Below are positions 4,758 through 5,800 of a stretch of 5,800 bases of DNA, piece after piece; position 1 is the first letter of the stretch; every line of letters begins with the position of its first letter. The translations under genes and the position numbers were made by a program. Source of the DNA: Alphaproteobacteria bacterium HGW-Alphaproteobacteria-13 (lineage in GTDB: Bacteria > Pseudomonadota > Alphaproteobacteria > Sphingomonadales > Sphingomonadaceae); the NCBI GenBank assembly GCA_002842935.1, contig PHEM01000212.1:1-5800 (forward strand), written 5' to 3'. The notes beneath the pieces are model-generated. The model saw only the letters and a program-made list of their open reading frames with translations. It was not told the DNA's origin and did not search any database.

Positions 4758-5530
4758 GTGGCGGCCGCCTTCAGATAAAGGGGTTCGAACGCCCCGTCCT
4801 GCTTCAGCTCGATACGGCCCTGCCGCGCGAGTTCCAGCGCCGCGAGGAAACTCGACGCGATCGCCGAGCGGCGCAGCACGCCCTGATAGTCGGACGGCAG
4901 GAAATCGGAAAGCTCGGCCCAGTCGAGTTTGACGCCGATCATCCGTTCCAGATAATTCAGCGCCGCGTCCAGCGTGACCACGGGCCGCCGCGCGATCATG
5001 TGGACGACCGGCTCACTGCGCGCCTTCACCTGTCCATAGGCGGCGATCAGCTCATAAAGGCTCGCGTCCCAGCGCCGCGTCCGGACGTCGCGCAGCCCCT
5101 CGGGCCGGGCGCGCAGGAACACGTCGCGGCCGATGCGATCGCGCGCGAGCAGGCGCGCCGCCGCCTCGCGCATCGCCGCCAGCCGCTGAAGCCGCAATTG
5201 CAGGCGCAGCGCCAGTTCGTCGGGCGACGGCTCTTCCAGCGGGTCCTTGGGCAGCAGCAACGCCGACTTCAGATAGGCGAGCCACGCCGCCATGACGAGA
5301 TAATCGGCTGCAACCTCCAGCTTCAATGCACGCATCTCGGCAATGAAGGCCAGATATTGCTCGACGAGCTGGAGGATCGAAATCTGGCGCAAATCGACTT
5401 TCTGCCCGCGCGCGAGCGTCAGCAGCAGGTCGAGCGGCCCTTCCCAACTGTCGAGCGAAAGCTGAAGCGCATCCTCGCGTTCCGCCGCGCCGCGCGGCGC
5501 GATGTCGAAGTCGAGGGGCAGTTCCTCCAT
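4754..5530 (-). CDS. scpA: Segregation and condensation protein ScpA (kleisin)
   Basis: ScpA (258 residues) is the kleisin that bridges SMC heads and carries ScpB dimers. The hallmark WEGPLDLLLTLA (29-40) opens the N-terminal domain that binds the SMC neck. KVDLRQISILQLVEQYL (44-60) and ADYLVMAAWLAYLKSALLLP (75-94) follow. The middle (about 95-180) is the ScpB-binding linker. The C-terminal winged helix includes SSFLAALELARQGRIELKQ (226-244). ATG at 5528-5530 is chosen because the conserved domain needs no more sequence. An open frame continues upstream to 5611, but it lies over the nagZ end and looks like a shadow. The ATG sits seven bases after the nagZ stop with only CGGGG before it, so translation probably relies on ribosomes arriving from nagZ. 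Confidence 0.95.
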   Translation of the reverse strand: MEELPLDFDIAPRGAAEREDALQLSLDSWEGPLDLLLTLARGQKVDLRQISILQLVEQYLAFIAEMRALKLEVAADYLVMAAWLAYLKSALLLPKDPLEEPSPDELALRLQLRLQRLAAMREAAARLLARDRIGRDVFLRARPEGLRDVRTRRWDASLYELIAAYGQVKARSEPVVHMIARRPVVTLDAALNYLERMIGVKLDWAELSDFLPSDYQGVLRRSAIASSFLAALELARQGRIELKQDGAFEPLYLKAAAT

Positions 5531-5537
5531 CCCCGCG

Positions 5538-5800
5538 TCACGCCATGGCGAGCAAGGCGTCGCGCTGGTCCACCAGCGCCGCGAACTGCCGGTCGCCGCG
5601 CACGCCCGCAACGCGGTCCATCGCGCCTTCCAGCCGCGCCAGCGACACGGTGCTGATCGGATCCAGCGCCTTGGCGATGCCGATCATGTCGTCCATCTTC
5701 GCCCAGCAATTGAGCGCGATGTCGCACCCCGCCGCGATCGCCTCTGCCGCCAGCGACGGCACGCCGCCCGACAGCGCCTTCATGTCGAGATCGTCGGTCA
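5538..5800 (-). CDS. nagZ: Beta-N-acetylhexosaminidase NagZ, C-terminal part (5' end outside the window)
   Basis: Only the last 86 or so codons are present. The visible part starts TDDLDMKALSGG, which corresponds to the (S)DDLxMKAL motif of GH3-family NagZ enzymes, the region that holds the catalytic aspartate. It continues with the AAGCDIALNCWA helix-strand, equivalent to the AGCD block of the family. NagZ is a cytoplasmic enzyme that removes N-acetylglucosamine from anhydro-muropeptides during peptidoglycan recycling. In several Gram-negative bacteria its product also triggers AmpC beta-lactamase induction, although no ampC is visible here. The gene runs off the right edge, so the acid/base histidine loop cannot be checked. 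Position just ahead of scpA agrees with the usual alphaproteobacterial order. Confidence 0.88.
   Translation of the reverse strand, partial: TDDLDMKALSGGVPSLAAEAIAAGCDIALNCWAKMDDMIGIAKALDPISTVSLARLEGAMDRVAGVRGDRQFAALVDQRDALLAMA

Noticed and set aside
5531..5611. Longer scpA start inside nagZ
   Set aside because: The extra 27 residues are the out-of-frame nagZ tail and lie outside the conserved ScpA domain.
4299..5656. Plus-strand open frames opposite scpB and scpA
   Set aside because: Antisense shadows of conserved genes; no domain and no ribosome-binding site.

Overview
The window is high-GC bacterial DNA, densely packed with genes. It looks chromosomal and comes from an alphaproteobacterium, most likely a sphingomonad (Sphingopyxis/Sphingomonas/Novosphingobium type). 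Three things point there: the gene order nagZ-scpA-scpB-tatA-tatB-tatC, intergenic hairpin repeats of a kind I recall from sphingomonad genomes, and a promoter matching the alphaproteobacterial general-stress sigma factor EcfG. The genus assignment is inference. I see no insertion sequence, phage gene, CRISPR array, tRNA or rRNA.

Layout. Positions 1-57 hold GC-rich hairpins. A cytoplasmic cyclophilin (70-528, minus) and the magnesium channel/transporter mgtE (692-2143, plus) diverge from a 163-base spacer. The 418-base gap 2144-2561 is the most interesting stretch. It contains two palindromic repeats (2176-2195 and 2236-2306), an A/T-rich inverted repeat, an EcfG-type promoter (2409-2434) and a structured leader with C-rich loops that could also be a small RNA (about 2441-2536). 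Next is a 42-residue entericidin-type lipoprotein gene (2562-2690, plus). Its intrinsic terminator (2722-2746) lies inside the last codons of the convergent tatC.

The right half is one minus-strand operon entering from beyond the window: nagZ (partial), scpA, scpB, tatA, tatB, tatC. Gaps are 7 to 32 bases, with ATGA overlaps at scpA/scpB and tatB/tatC. It joins peptidoglycan recycling (NagZ), the chromosome-organising ScpA/ScpB partners of SMC, and the complete twin-arginine export machine. These are core functions and the arrangement is a known alphaproteobacterial one.

No wholly new multi-gene system is visible. The best candidate for something undescribed is the compact stress unit at about 2377-2746: promoter, C-rich structured leader or small RNA, small lipoprotein, and a terminator embedded in a neighbouring gene.
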